A DNA stretch of 64,000 bases from positions 1 to 64,000 of the forward strand of contig NZ_JAHA01000004.1 in assembly GCF_000526935.1 (NCBI RefSeq), given 5' to 3'. The stretch is from Butyrivibrio sp. FCS014. Lineage in GTDB: Bacteria; Bacillota; Clostridia; Lachnospirales; Lachnospiraceae. A model generated the notes under the pieces. The model was not told the origin of the DNA. It saw only the letters and a program-made list of their open reading frames with translations, and did not search any database. Below are positions 35,649 to 45,500 of the stretch, in pieces (the first letter of the stretch is position 1; every line of letters starts with the position of its first letter). Made by a program: the position numbers and the translations under genes.

Positions 35649-36926
35649 ATGCAAGAACAAACGCTGCAGGGATCATGGAGAACTCCTGTTTTGGATACAA
35701 CTTCATTATCGTCAATGATTGCGAATATCAGGAAGGTAGATGAGAGAAGTGCCGTGCTCTCTTTTATCACCATTGAACCGTATATAGATATGATTTACGT
35801 TGAGGTGGAGGATCCTGTAGAGGAGATCTTCAATATTTCGAGATTTACATTCCATGACAATCTGCGCTGGAGAGAGGATGAAGAGAAGGATTTCGAGAAG
35901 AAGTGCCTTAACAGTGACTATCCACTTCACTATAACTCGGCAGATTTTGACCGGATCTACTCATATTATTCAGCGCTGCACCCTGAGTGGCATCTGAAGA
36001 GGTATTATACCAGGGAAATGCGTCTTTTAGACCATATCCATCACTGTATGACCAGGAACACCGCCAAAGAGCTGCTGTACAAAGCCGGGGTGGATGAGCT
36101 GGCAGTTAGAGTTAATGATGCTCATGGGATAAATCCTTCAGCAACAAATCCGTCTGAGATCTATGGAAATGTACCAATGCGAGTTATAAGAGCGTTAAAT
36201 ACCGAGTATGGGGCAGTTTTACTGTCAGAAACGGAATACAGAGGATTTTTAAAGGAAATTGGCAGTCAATATCCTGATATTTTTAAGGATCCCCTAAATG
36301 ATGCGCAGTGTGAGTACATACTGCGCCTTAAAAAGGGCGATCTTACCAATCCGGAGATATACAGGCTCTTTTTGTCTCAAAAAACAAGACTTTCCGGACT
36401 TTGGAGCCATTCTCTTTTTGTCAGATTTGTGGCTGCTGAAACCGCCAAAGATACAATTCGTGAAAAAGCACAGGCGCTGATCGCGGTTGATCCCTTCTAT
36501 GAAAAATACGTTCCCAGCATGGGAACAAGTAAGCTCGCAGAGTTATTACACTATCTGGTCAATAACAAGGAGGAGCTTGACCGGGATATTAGAAGATCCA
36601 ACAGGAAAAGAGATTACAGCTGGCAGGAACACTATGATGGCTATGTAATACGGTATCCGCAGACCATAAACGATTTTTGCAGGGAATCGGTTTATATGAG
36701 CAACTGCCTTATGAGCTATCTTGAGGCCTACGTTGAAAATGACACTACCATAATGTTTCTTCGAAGAGAGAACGATGTTAACATACCCTTTATTACAATT
36801 GAGATATATAACAGAACACTAACACAGGCATTTCACAGGTTTAATACGGAATGTACTTTGGAAGAAACCGCGTGGATAAAAGGATTTTGCTGGCGACATA
36901 ATATCATTTATGGATGTGACAGATAA
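35649..36926 (+). CDS. PcfJ-like protein
   Basis: 425 aa from the atg at 35649 (MQEQTLQGSW; GTGAGGAACG ribosome site). A longer reading from 35565 would translate the strong stem-loop and lacks a ribosome site. The C-terminal quarter is the PcfJ-type block: YVIRYPQTINDFCRESVYMSNCL, TTIMFLRRENDVNIPFITIEI and LTQAFHRFNTECTLEETAWIKGF. PcfJ-like proteins occur on conjugative plasmids, phages and chromosomes; function unknown. A double-glycine leader peptide gene follows 89 bases later. Confidence 0.65.
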   Translation: MQEQTLQGSWRTPVLDTTSLSSMIANIRKVDERSAVLSFITIEPYIDMIYVEVEDPVEEIFNISRFTFHDNLRWREDEEKDFEKKCLNSDYPLHYNSADFDRIYSYYSALHPEWHLKRYYTREMRLLDHIHHCMTRNTAKELLYKAGVDELAVRVNDAHGINPSATNPSEIYGNVPMRVIRALNTEYGAVLLSETEYRGFLKEIGSQYPDIFKDPLNDAQCEYILRLKKGDLTNPEIYRLFLSQKTRLSGLWSHSLFVRFVAAETAKDTIREKAQALIAVDPFYEKYVPSMGTSKLAELLHYLVNNKEELDRDIRRSNRKRDYSWQEHYDGYVIRYPQTINDFCRESVYMSNCLMSYLEAYVENDTTIMFLRRENDVNIPFITIEIYNRTLTQAFHRFNTECTLEETAWIKGFCWRHNIIYGCDR

Positions 36927-37015
36927 TTTTTTGCCGGAAGAATACATCTTTCGTATAAATATGTGTAGTTAAGAAAACAAATTCTGTTAATATATGAAAT
37001 GAGAGGGTAGATAAT

Positions 37016-37249
37016 ATGAAAGATATCAGATTAAATGATGACCAGTTAAACAATGTAGCCGGTGGCAAAGGTTTGAACATCCCACCTCAGCGCTTCAACG
37101 TTGGAGATAAGGTTCTTCTTAGGATTTATCCTGAATATGGAGTAGGCATAGTCAGGGAGGCCAAAGTCGAAGCAAGTGCCTGGAAGTACACCGTACAGTT
37201 TGATGCCGGTATGATGACAGCTGATGAGTTTGAATTCATTCCAGCTTGA
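37016..37249 (+). CDS. Double-glycine leader peptide with SH3-like tail
   Basis: 77 aa. The N-terminus MKDIRLNDDQLNNVAGG is a classic bacteriocin-type leader: acidic helix and GG at residues 16-17, the cut site for C39-peptidase exporters. The remaining 60 residues (FNVGDKVLLRIYPEYGVGIV, then WKYTVQFDAGMMTADEFEFIP) look like a small beta-barrel of KOW/Tudor type rather than a hydrophobic bacteriocin. Ribosome site GAGAGGGTAGA. No C39 exporter or immunity gene lies in the window. Secretion is inferred from the leader only. Confidence 0.65.
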   Translation: MKDIRLNDDQLNNVAGGKGLNIPPQRFNVGDKVLLRIYPEYGVGIVREAKVEASAWKYTVQFDAGMMTADEFEFIPA

Positions 37250-37289
37250 GTGAAACACCGTATTCTACGGGGGAGGATTTTGATAACGC

Positions 37290-38258
37290 ATGGTTGGCAT
37301 TAAAGATATAGCAAGCAGATGTGGGGTATCGCCTACCACCGTATCAAATGTTTTGAACAACAAGAACAATGTAGGACAAAAGACCAGAGACAGAGTCCTT
37401 GAAACTGCAAGAGAACTGGGATATGTCCATAAAAAAACTGAAGTTGTGGCCGGTGGCAGTAAAAGGAACACAGTAGCCATCAACTTCAGTGATTTTGATG
37501 CGCAGTTCTACTTTGATGTCCTTCATGGGATCAGTGATTATGCGGTGAAAAGAGATTTCAATCTCCTTATATGTACCAAGGAGAATTTTGCCAAATATGC
37601 TGATTCAGAGAGTATATGCGGCTGCATTATAATGGACTGGAGTACTGACGATGCAACAATCTTAAGTATCGCAGACAAAGGGATCCCCATGATCACGCTG
37701 GACCGGCAGATGCCTCACAAACTCATAAAAAATATGGTGACAGGCAATTATGAGAGCGAGAAGACTCTTGTTGAGAAGCTTGTTTCTTCAGGGTTTAAGT
37801 CTTTTGCTTTTCTCGGAGGCATTGATTCCGACGACAACAGGGAAAGATACAGGGCTTTTAGGGATGTGTTGAGGGACAACGATATTTCTTTTGACAGAAA
37901 TCTTTTATATGAAGGGGATTGGACAGAAAAGAGTGGTGCAGCAGCTGCAAGGCTTATTATGTTGCAACCACGTATGCCGCAGGTTTTAGTATGTGCCAAT
38001 GACCTTATGGCAATCGGTGCCATAAGAAAGTTTCAGGAGAACGGCATCAGAGTCCCGGATGACATCTCTGTCTGTGGCTTTGATGATGTTATAATGTCCA
38101 AATATCTTGGACTTACGACGGTTTGCGTTCCAAATTATGAGAGAGGCTATCTTGCTATGCAGGCTCTTTCTGATATCATTGACGGTACCGGTAATTTTGA
38201 AAATTTCAAGATTGGAGCAAGGGTCAAGTGGAGAAAGTCCATAAGGCCTTTAATTTAA
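37290..38258 (+). CDS. LacI-family transcriptional regulator
   Basis: 322 aa. N-terminal LacI helix-turn-helix and hinge: VGIKDIASRCGVSPTTVSNVLNN, KTRDRVLETARELGY. The periplasmic-binding-protein-like sensor follows with IPMITLDRQMPH, FLGGIDSDDNRERYRAF, VLVCANDLMAIGAIRKF and ISVCGFDDVIMSKYL, where LacI members bind a sugar. Its ligand is unknown; the esterase gene downstream (125 bases) may be a target. Ribosome site GGGGGAGGATT. Confidence 0.88.
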   Translation: MVGIKDIASRCGVSPTTVSNVLNNKNNVGQKTRDRVLETARELGYVHKKTEVVAGGSKRNTVAINFSDFDAQFYFDVLHGISDYAVKRDFNLLICTKENFAKYADSESICGCIIMDWSTDDATILSIADKGIPMITLDRQMPHKLIKNMVTGNYESEKTLVEKLVSSGFKSFAFLGGIDSDDNRERYRAFRDVLRDNDISFDRNLLYEGDWTEKSGAAAARLIMLQPRMPQVLVCANDLMAIGAIRKFQENGIRVPDDISVCGFDDVIMSKYLGLTTVCVPNYERGYLAMQALSDIIDGTGNFENFKIGARVKWRKSIRPLI

Positions 38259-38382
38259 GAACATCATTGTTATAAAGATTGTGCTTTCGCAGTTCCTTGG
38301 AAATAATGAGGGTTAGATCATTCTTTTTCAATCGTGATAATGACTGATCATACGGTTATATATGCGGAGGTAAAAGCACCAA

Positions 38383-39222
38383 ATGTACAATTTCAGTATT
38401 AAAGGGATCCGTAGCAAGCGAATCCAAATAGAGGCAAACGGGCTTAGAATTCCTCTTTTGATATTGAAGCCTCTGACTGAGCCGAAAAATGCTCCCGGGG
38501 TTATGTGGATCCATGGCGGCGGGTATATGACCGGCATGAAAGAAATGGCTTATATCGGAAGGGCAGCTGATCTTGTGAGAAATCACGGCGCGGTTGTGAT
38601 AGCTCCGGGTTATCATCTGTCGCTGTTTCATCCATATCCGACAGCACTTAATGACTGCTATGCCACGCTTTTGTATATTAAGGACCATGCAAAAGAGCTG
38701 GGAATAAATCCGGATCAGATAATGGTTGGCGGAGAGAGCGCCGGAGGTGGTCTTGCTGCAGCTATTTCAATGCTGGCAAGAGACAAGGGTGAAGTGAAAA
38801 TCGCTTTTCAAATTCCGCTGTATCCTATGATTGATAATTTCGATACGGAAAGTTCTAAGGATAACCACGCTAAGGTCTGGAACACCAGAAGAAACCATCA
38901 GGCCTGGGCTGTGTATTTGAGAAAAGATGCAAAGAAGGAAGTTTCTCCATATGCAGCTCCTTCAAGGCAGACTGATTATTCAAACCTTCCTCCTGCCTAT
39001 ACTTTTGTATGTACGGCAGAGCCCTTCTATTGCGAGACACTGAAGTACATAGATGATCTTAAGGCTGCAGGCGTAGAGGCTAAAGTTGATGTCTACGAAG
39101 GAATGTATCATGCATTTGATATGAGCGAACCGGAGCATCCGACAGGAAAAGAGGCAATAAATAATTTCAATGAGATGTTTGCTTACGCCAGGGAACATTA
39201 CTTTGCAAAGCAGGAAGAGTGA
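38383..39222 (+). CDS. Alpha/beta-hydrolase esterase (HSL family)
   Basis: 279 aa. Oxyanion motif HGGGYMTG and nucleophile elbow GGESAGGGLAAA mark the hormone-sensitive-lipase group; the catalytic His is in EGMYHAFDM. A cytoplasmic enzyme with no signal peptide that likely hydrolyses short-chain or sugar acyl esters. Ribosome site GCGGAGGTAAAAG. It probably acts on imported acylated compounds, in keeping with the esterases at the left of the window (inference). Confidence 0.83.
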   Translation: MYNFSIKGIRSKRIQIEANGLRIPLLILKPLTEPKNAPGVMWIHGGGYMTGMKEMAYIGRAADLVRNHGAVVIAPGYHLSLFHPYPTALNDCYATLLYIKDHAKELGINPDQIMVGGESAGGGLAAAISMLARDKGEVKIAFQIPLYPMIDNFDTESSKDNHAKVWNTRRNHQAWAVYLRKDAKKEVSPYAAPSRQTDYSNLPPAYTFVCTAEPFYCETLKYIDDLKAAGVEAKVDVYEGMYHAFDMSEPEHPTGKEAINNFNEMFAYAREHYFAKQEE

Positions 39223-39244
39223 CTTTCAGTATAATGTACATTTT

Positions 39245-39273
39245 AGCTTCGGTTAAATCCCGAAGCTTTTTCT
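39245..39273 (+). terminator. Terminator after HSL-family esterase
   Basis: AGCTTCGG and CCGAAGCT, 8-bp stem with a 7-base loop, then TTTTCTTT. Confidence 0.8.
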
Positions 39274-39284
39274 TTGGAATTGTG

Positions 39285-39340
39285 TTGACAAAAAATATGT
39301 AATATATTACATTGTTTCATATAGGTAATATATTACATAA
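39285..39340 (+). promoter_or_regulatory. MarR promoter with two palindromic operators
   Basis: TTGACA (39285) and, 17 bases on, TACATT (39308) form a sigma-A type promoter. ATGTAATATATTACAT (39297-39312) is a perfect 16-bp palindrome over the spacer and -10. GTAATATATTAC recurs at 39325-39336. Two identical cores 28 bases apart strongly suggest autoregulation by the MarR protein encoded next. Confidence 0.8.
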
Positions 39341-39357
39341 TATAAAAAGGAGCTCAC

Positions 39358-39837
39358 ATGAATTACGATGAAGTAATGAATATAGAAAAAGTAACGTTTG
39401 GAGATATGCCACCACAGCCGTTTTTACTCGGATTACTCAGTGCATTTGATAACAGATATCAGGCTGCAGCCGATGCATATTTCAAGGAGATTACCTGGAA
39501 ACAATTCTTTGCAATAATCTGTATCAACCTATGCAAGGAACCTCCGACATTGAATGAGCTTTCAGATGTAATGGGAAGTTCTCATCAGAATGTAAAGCAG
39601 ATTTTACTTAAGCTTGAGAAAAAGGGGTTTGTCTCTGCAATCCCTGATGAGAAGGACAAGCGAAAGCAGCGAATCTTTGTCACAGATAAATGCAGGACTT
39701 TTCTGGAACAGAATGACAATAACGGTCAGCAGAGCCAGTACGTCATCGGAAGAATATTTAATGGAATCGATGAAAAGAGCCTTCAGACTACCATACAAAC
39801 TATCATGAAAATGGAAAGGAATTTGAGCGAGTTATGA
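39358..39837 (+). CDS. MarR-family transcriptional regulator
   Basis: 159 aa with the winged-helix core WKQFFAIICINLCKEPPTLNELSDVMGSSHQNVKQILLKLEKKGFVSAIPDEKDKR shortened here to its pattern: helix-turn-helix about residues 60-88 and wing DEKDKRKQRIFVT. Ribosome site AAAAGGAGCTCAC. The stop overlaps the flavodoxin-like gene by 4 bases (atga), so both are one transcript, presumably repressed via the palindromes upstream and induced by an oxidant, quinone or small aromatic compound (inference). Confidence 0.85.
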   Translation: MNYDEVMNIEKVTFGDMPPQPFLLGLLSAFDNRYQAAADAYFKEITWKQFFAIICINLCKEPPTLNELSDVMGSSHQNVKQILLKLEKKGFVSAIPDEKDKRKQRIFVTDKCRTFLEQNDNNGQQSQYVIGRIFNGIDEKSLQTTIQTIMKMERNLSEL

Positions 39838-40385
39838 AAACACTGATTATTTACACATCACAGACAGGATTTACTAAAAGGTACGCAGAGTGGATTGCAG
39901 AAAAAATGAGCGGTGAGCTTCTTGATCTAAGGGATGCTCAGAAAAAGAGTGATGATTATTTCAAGGACTTTGACGCGATCTGCTACGGAGGTTGGGCTAT
40001 GGCAGGTAATCTGGTCAAAGGTAAGTGGTTTCTCGAAAAAGCTTCTGACTTGCAAGACAAGCGCCTGGCTATGTTCTGTGTAGGCGGCAGCCCTAATGAC
40101 AATCCTGATGTAGATGCTTTTCTTCAGAATGTCCTTACGGAGGAGCAGAAGAAATATATTAAAGTATTTTACTGTCAGGGCGGTTTTAACTATGAAAAGA
40201 TGAAGGCACCATCCAGACTTGCAATGAAGATGTTTGTATCAACTCTCAGGAATAAAAAAGATGCTACTGAGAAAGAAAAGGCCATGGCCGAGAAGATGGC
40301 TTCATCCTATGATATTTCTGATGTCAAATATATAGAACCTATAGTGGCTTATCTGTTGGAGAAAGGTAATGAAAAGGCTGTTTAA
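39834..40385 (+). CDS. Flavodoxin-domain protein
   Basis: 183 aa. FMN phosphate loop IIYTSQTGFTKRYAEWIAEKM and YGGWAMAGNL are typical of HemG-like/flavodoxin_5 proteins; MFCVGGSPNDNPD is the second flavin-binding stretch. It carries electrons in the cytoplasm, perhaps with a quinone or protoporphyrinogen-type partner. Co-transcribed with the MarR repressor, which suggests induction by redox stress. Confidence 0.8.
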   Translation: MKTLIIYTSQTGFTKRYAEWIAEKMSGELLDLRDAQKKSDDYFKDFDAICYGGWAMAGNLVKGKWFLEKASDLQDKRLAMFCVGGSPNDNPDVDAFLQNVLTEEQKKYIKVFYCQGGFNYEKMKAPSRLAMKMFVSTLRNKKDATEKEKAMAEKMASSYDISDVKYIEPIVAYLLEKGNEKAV

Positions 40386-40470
40386 AACCCTGCTTGAAAG
40401 ATATGATTTCACAGGAAAAAATATTCTTCCTTTCTGCACCAACGAAGGAAGTGGGATGGGATCCATCTGA
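40369..40470 (+). pseudogene. Flavodoxin-4 C-terminal remnant
   Basis: LFKTLLERYDFTGKNILPFC then TNEGSGMGSI in an open stretch of 33 codons. The text matches the C-terminal part of short flavodoxins of the type LESYDFSGKTIIPFCTSEGSG, but the rest of the gene is absent. Overlaps the end of the preceding gene. A decayed leftover rather than an expressed gene. Confidence 0.5.
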
Positions 40471-40524
40471 ACAGAGGGAATAATTGAACGAAACAATGAA
40501 ACAATAAGCGCAATAATAGACACA

Positions 40525-40569
40525 GGGCATCAACTTCTGACAAACGTCACGGAAGCTGGTGCCCTTTTT
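40525..40569 (+). terminator. Terminator after flavodoxin operon
   Basis: GGGCATCAACTTC and GAAGCTGGTGCCC form an imperfect long stem, then TTTTT. Confidence 0.75.
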
Positions 40570-40723
40570 AATTTGTAAAACCAGCTGAAAATAATAAAAA
40601 AAAAGTGAAATATCGTGCCATAAATGGGTGCTGTACGTTATCTGAGTTAAAATGTGATATAGATTGCTAACTTAAATTTAAGGCGGTGCTCAGGCCGCGA
40701 AATAATATCATTGGAGAAATGTT

Positions 40724-40927
40724 ATGGATGTTTTTATGGCAAATAAAGAGTTTAATGATTTCGTCAACGTTGAAAGACCTTTGCTTCCTGAAGAAGTTGA
40801 AAAGCAAAGTGTCGAAAAGCTCCTGAAAGAGGAAATGTATGTTCCTAAAAAGAAGGAAAAGTTTTCAAATGAGGACATGTCAGCTCTTGAGAGGGAAAAT
40901 GCTCATTATGTCCATATAATGGTGTAA
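40724..40927 (+). pseudogene. N-terminal fragment of the giant UbiB-like protein
   Basis: The authentic start of the giant gene: atg at 40724 with TTGGAGAAATGTT. The 60 native codons read MDVFMANKEFNDFVNVERPL and end ALERENA at 40903, followed by eight IS-encoded codons to a stop at 40927. In the uninterrupted gene ERENA would join EIDALISKIETGEL at 42519; both parts are in the same frame once the IS and one target copy are removed. A GCGG-loop-CCGC hairpin lies 25 bases upstream. Confidence 0.8.
40896..40903. repeat. Left 8-bp target duplication, IS256 copy 2
   Basis: AAAATGCT, repeated at 42511-42518. Confidence 0.85.
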
Positions 40928-42510
40928 ATTGAAAATTAAATATAAAAGAGCCATGAATGCTCTCTCCTGATTTAAAATGTTAAGTGACCAAACAAAACAG
41001 TATAAAGGAGGCAAGTAATCATCATGGCTCAAGTAAATATTACATTAAACCATGAGGAATTGGTAGCATTATTAGGAGGAGACCGAGAAGAAGCGTTCAA
41101 GCATCTTGTCGAGAAAATCCTCAATGAGGCTCTATTAGCGGAATCCACAGCCCAACTGGGAGCTGAAAAGTACGAAAGGTCTGATAACAGGACTGACCAG
41201 CGCAACGGTACAAGAGAACGTGAACTAACCACCAAGATAGGCACTATCGTCCTGGAAGTACCGCGCCACCGATTATCACCCTTTCACACCACTCTTTTTG
41301 AAACATACCAGCGTAGTGAAACAGCCTTGCTCAATACCATGGCAGAAATGGTCATCATGGGCGTTTCTACGCGTAAGGTGAGTAATGTTATCGAAATGAT
41401 ATGTGGCAAGGAATACTCCAAGTCCACTATATCAGAGGTGTGTAAGCGACTTGATCCAGAGATCAAAGAGTTTCAAAACCATGATCTGAGTGTTCATGAT
41501 TATCCTTTTATCATGGTGGATGCCACATATTTTAAAGTACGTGAAAATCATAGGGTTGTTTCAAAAGCTTTATTCATAGCAGTAGGTCTTACAACTGATG
41601 GCAAGAAAGAAGTCCTATACTTCAATGTATATGATGGCGAAACTAACGATACATGGCTTGACTTCTTCAGCCACCTGAAAGCCAATGGTCTTAAGGATCC
41701 ACTTATGCTCACTTCTGACGCCCATAAATCCATTCGATACGCAGCGTTCAAAGTGTTTCCTAATACACCGTGGCAGCGTTGTCAGTTTCACTTCACTAAA
41801 AACATCCTTGACGCAGCCCCAAACTCACAGAGACCCGGGCTTGAAATAGAGTTAAGGCAAATGTTCCTGGCTAAGACCCTTACTGCTGCAAGAAAAAAGC
41901 GCGATGACATCCTGTCAGACTACTCTGATGTTGCTCCAAAGGCGATGGAACTGCTTGACAACGGATTTGAAGATGCCATGACGGTATATATGTTGCCAGA
42001 GAATACATGGCGCCACCTGCGTACATCAAACACAATAGAAAGGCTTAATAGAGAGTTAAAACGCCGTTCCGATGTTATACAAATATTTCCGAATGAAGCT
42101 TCATTATTACGTCTCATGGGCTCGGTGCTTATAGACCAGAATGATATCCTACTAATGAAACGTACAAGTTTTGGCCGGAAAGCTTATGAAAGCATATCTA
42201 ATGAAACCCGTATCAAACTCAAAACCCTGGCCTTTGAACAGCAAAAGATTATGGCCGCATAACAGCTGCTCAAAGATCTGGAGCCCGAGGTAATAAAGTA
42301 GCCACCCTGCCAGCGGCAGGGCTTGTCCTTGATGCCCATAAATCAGAATGCTAAGCTGAGAAAACCGATGGTGATGCATATCAGCTGCTCATGAGTCTAT
42401 CGCCGTCGGTGATTGACATACAGCGTTCTGATTTATGGGTGTCAAGGATGGCGGACACAGCCACAACATTTATATCAGGAATCAATTTACACCACATATA
42501 GGACTTGACC
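40904..42510 (+). mobile_element. IS256-family insertion sequence, copy 2 (1607 bp)
   Basis: By eye this copy is the same as the one at 28077-29683, offset by 12827 bases throughout, including both terminal inverted repeats and the long 3' hairpin (42327-42447). It lies in the same orientation and splits the giant kinase-like gene after codon 60. A different perfect 8-bp duplication flanks it, so it is an independent insertion rather than a duplicated segment. Confidence 0.92.
41024..42262 (+). CDS. IS256-family (mutator-type) transposase, copy 2
   Basis: 412 aa, same protein as the copy at 28197. The Asp-Asp-Glu catalytic residues (VDATYF, TSDAHK, NTIERLN) are present and the frame is open. 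Because it points the same way as the interrupted host gene, some transcripts could run on into the downstream giant frame, though the long hairpin after the transposase would hinder that. Confidence 0.93.
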   Translation: MAQVNITLNHEELVALLGGDREEAFKHLVEKILNEALLAESTAQLGAEKYERSDNRTDQRNGTRERELTTKIGTIVLEVPRHRLSPFHTTLFETYQRSETALLNTMAEMVIMGVSTRKVSNVIEMICGKEYSKSTISEVCKRLDPEIKEFQNHDLSVHDYPFIMVDATYFKVRENHRVVSKALFIAVGLTTDGKKEVLYFNVYDGETNDTWLDFFSHLKANGLKDPLMLTSDAHKSIRYAAFKVFPNTPWQRCQFHFTKNILDAAPNSQRPGLEIELRQMFLAKTLTAARKKRDDILSDYSDVAPKAMELLDNGFEDAMTVYMLPENTWRHLRTSNTIERLNRELKRRSDVIQIFPNEASLLRLMGSVLIDQNDILLMKRTSFGRKAYESISNETRIKLKTLAFEQQKIMAA

Positions 42511-45500
42511 AAAATGCTGAGATTGACGCCCTGATCAGCAAGATTGAGACAGGTGAACTTAAATATAACGCATCTGAGATGAAAAAAGAACAGCTTGAAG
42601 CCAGAAAGGGCCGCAATATTTCTCAGATCCTGTTAAATTCGACCAAGTTACTTGGCGACAGTGATGAGATGGACAGCCTCAAAGAGGCGCTGAAGACGTT
42701 GGAACAGAATATGGGAGGCTATAAAACCAGCAAAGAGATGACTGAGGTAGCATACAATAACATATGCGGATGTTATACGGATGCTATTAACGAGTGCACA
42801 AAGTACATCGCCTCCAAGAATCCCTGGCTTCCAACAGGAAAAAAGAGAATGAGAAGAGTCAAGGCGACTTTGGCTCAGCTCAAAAAAGAAATGCAGCAGA
42901 TAGATTATTCCTGGGAGGTCTACAGCAAGCATAAGGAGGAGAAGATTAGGGATGCCAAAGAGCATCCAATAAATAACGGAGTAGCTCTTTTGCAGTATGG
43001 AAGACTTGCCCAGGTGATCGATAAAGAGATGATCCAGAAAGAGACTTCCGAGAAAGAGCGCCTTGAGAATAGGCTTATTGCGGCCAGGGCTGAGTTTGAG
43101 GCTGCGAAGGCTTTTGCTGACGCAGACTACGAGAAGTTAGAGGCTGAAAAAGGCAAGGCTAAGGAAGAAGAAAAGAAGAAAGCCGAAGAAGCTAAGAAAG
43201 AAGAGAAGAAGGAAGAAGAGGGCGGCATTTTTTCAACGTTCCTTAATTGGTTCTCACCGGCAGTAGCAGAAGATGACGAGCTCAAGAATGCCAGGCAGGA
43301 ACGCGATAAAAAGAGGCAACAAGTTGGCTATGACGATAAACTAAGAAAGATCTGGGAACTTGGGGACAGCTTAAGAGATCTTGAATGGAAGGAGTCTGAA
43401 CGGAAAAAGAATAAAGAGAATGAGGACGAGCAGGAGAAGAAGAATGCTCAGATAAAACAAAAAGAGTTAATTAATGATATTGATGGAAAGATCAAATACC
43501 TTCCCGGCACACTTAAGGATATCGTCAGAATTCTGATAACCAGCGGAGCTCCTTCCGAGATGTTCAAAGGAAAGAAGCTTAAGGAAAAAGATAAGAAGAT
43601 AATAGAAAACATGGTTGCTCTTAAGAATACCCTTTCTGGCTTTAAAAACGGGGAAGTGGTATCTGAGGAGCTTTTCATAGACGGTAGATTTACCCGTATA
43701 TTCCAGGATGAATTTGGGAATCTGGAAATCCGCGTGGGCAGGAACAAAGTGCCGCTGCCCTTCAAGCGAAAAGATCTGTGTGCAGCTCTTTCAAAGGATA
43801 TAGTTTTCAATCCTGATGTTTACGGTGAAGAGGCGGTATGTGATGTAATTTTCAATCAGCCGGCCGAACTAAAGGACATGGATGCGGCTGATCTTATAAA
43901 CACCAGAGAGTATGCTGCCGAGATCCTTCATCAAAAGCTTGGAGTAAATAAGGGGGAACTTAATAACCTTCATGTGAAGGAGCTGAGGAAGTATGCTGTA
44001 CAGCTATGTGTTTATGGCGAAAACAAAGCAGTCTTTGAGCAGATACGTTCTGAGATAGAAAGGTCAAACGCTAAAAAGGATGCTCAGATCAACTCTGCGC
44101 TCAACCAGGAACTGCATCAGGTAGTAGGCTACACACAAAGTGTTGTACTACCTGAGAATATAAATCAGGAGGACGAGGGATGGACTTCTGATCAGCTTAA
44201 AGTGCGCGATTTTCTTGCAGACCTGTTTTATGCCCGTGATACGTGGATCACAGAGAATGAGCAGCTTACAACAGAAGGAAAGCTCAGGGAGATCATAAAG
44301 AAAAATGCTGATGCCGTGGCTATTATCCTCAGCGAAGAGTTCAAAGAGGACCCTCTTAGGAAGAACAAAAACAAAGAGAGGAATGCTGTAGCTGTCAAAA
44401 AGCCGTCAATACTGGATACCATGTTTGAGTCACTTCCTATGTTTCAATTCGCCGGCGGAGATGGCGGTGAGTTTAAGAAACTGATCCAGGATAATATAGG
44501 CAAGATCTGTGACATGGTTTACGACACGCTCATTGGCGATGAAGTTGTGGATGAGAACAGCAGCAAGATAAACATGCTTAAGAGCCCTGCACTTCTCACC
44601 CTTGGAATACAGGGTAACGCTGACAAGATGCCGGAGGAGGCTCTGACCGACCTTGGAAAGACACTTGATAAAATTGTAAATAACGCCATGACTGAGGTCC
44701 AGTCGAAGTTTGATGAGTACATAGACAAGCTCTTTTCAATGGACGATGAAGAAGAGAAGGCGGCAGTCGTTCAGGAAGGTGACGTGTGGATTCCAATGGT
44801 CATGCTTGAGCTTGATCAGGTTGAGGAGAAGATCAAGCCATATGAGGATAAGATTGCCAAAAGAAAAGCAGAAATGCAAGAGCAGCTGGAGGCAGCTAGA
44901 GAATATGAAAAAGAGCTTGAAGATATGATTACGAATGGCTCTTTTGACACGAACAATGAAGACGATAAGAAAAATCTAGAGCAGCTTAAGAGTGACTGCG
45001 TTGATATGCGCCAAAAAGTAACAGCTCTTGAAGAAAAAGAGAAAGCACTGGATGAAGATATAAAAGTAAATGGAATACCAAGAAACCTTAAGTCAGAAAG
45101 AGACAAAATCCTTGGCGAGATCCGAAAGCTTGACTCCGCCGGTGTTAACTGCAGTGATTATCTCATCGAAAAATACAAGGGGATAATACAGGAGCAAAAG
45201 GAAAAGAAAAAGGAACAAGATGGAGCTCCAAAAAACACTGAGGAAGCGCAGTTTAAGAAGCAGCAAAAAGAGTATGAGGATTGGCTTGAGCGCTATAATA
45301 AGACTCTACCGGATATGAAGAAAACAACTGAGGATCCCGAAAAACTTGAGGATATCGACAGGCAAATAAAAGTGCTTGAAGGCAAGATCAATGAAAAGCG
45401 CAAGATTATCCAGGAGGGAATTAAAAGACAGCACCTAAATGAGATAAACAAGCGCATGGACAGACGCCAGAAGAATCTGTACAACTCTAAGGCTGTGGAT

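Noticed and set aside
41029..42117. Reverse-strand frames inside the IS256 copies
   Set aside because: Shadows of the transposase gene; identical in both copies only because the DNA is identical.
42435..42518. Start of the giant protein at 42435
   Set aside because: These 84 bases are the right end of the IS and one target copy; the true start is 40724 before the insertion.
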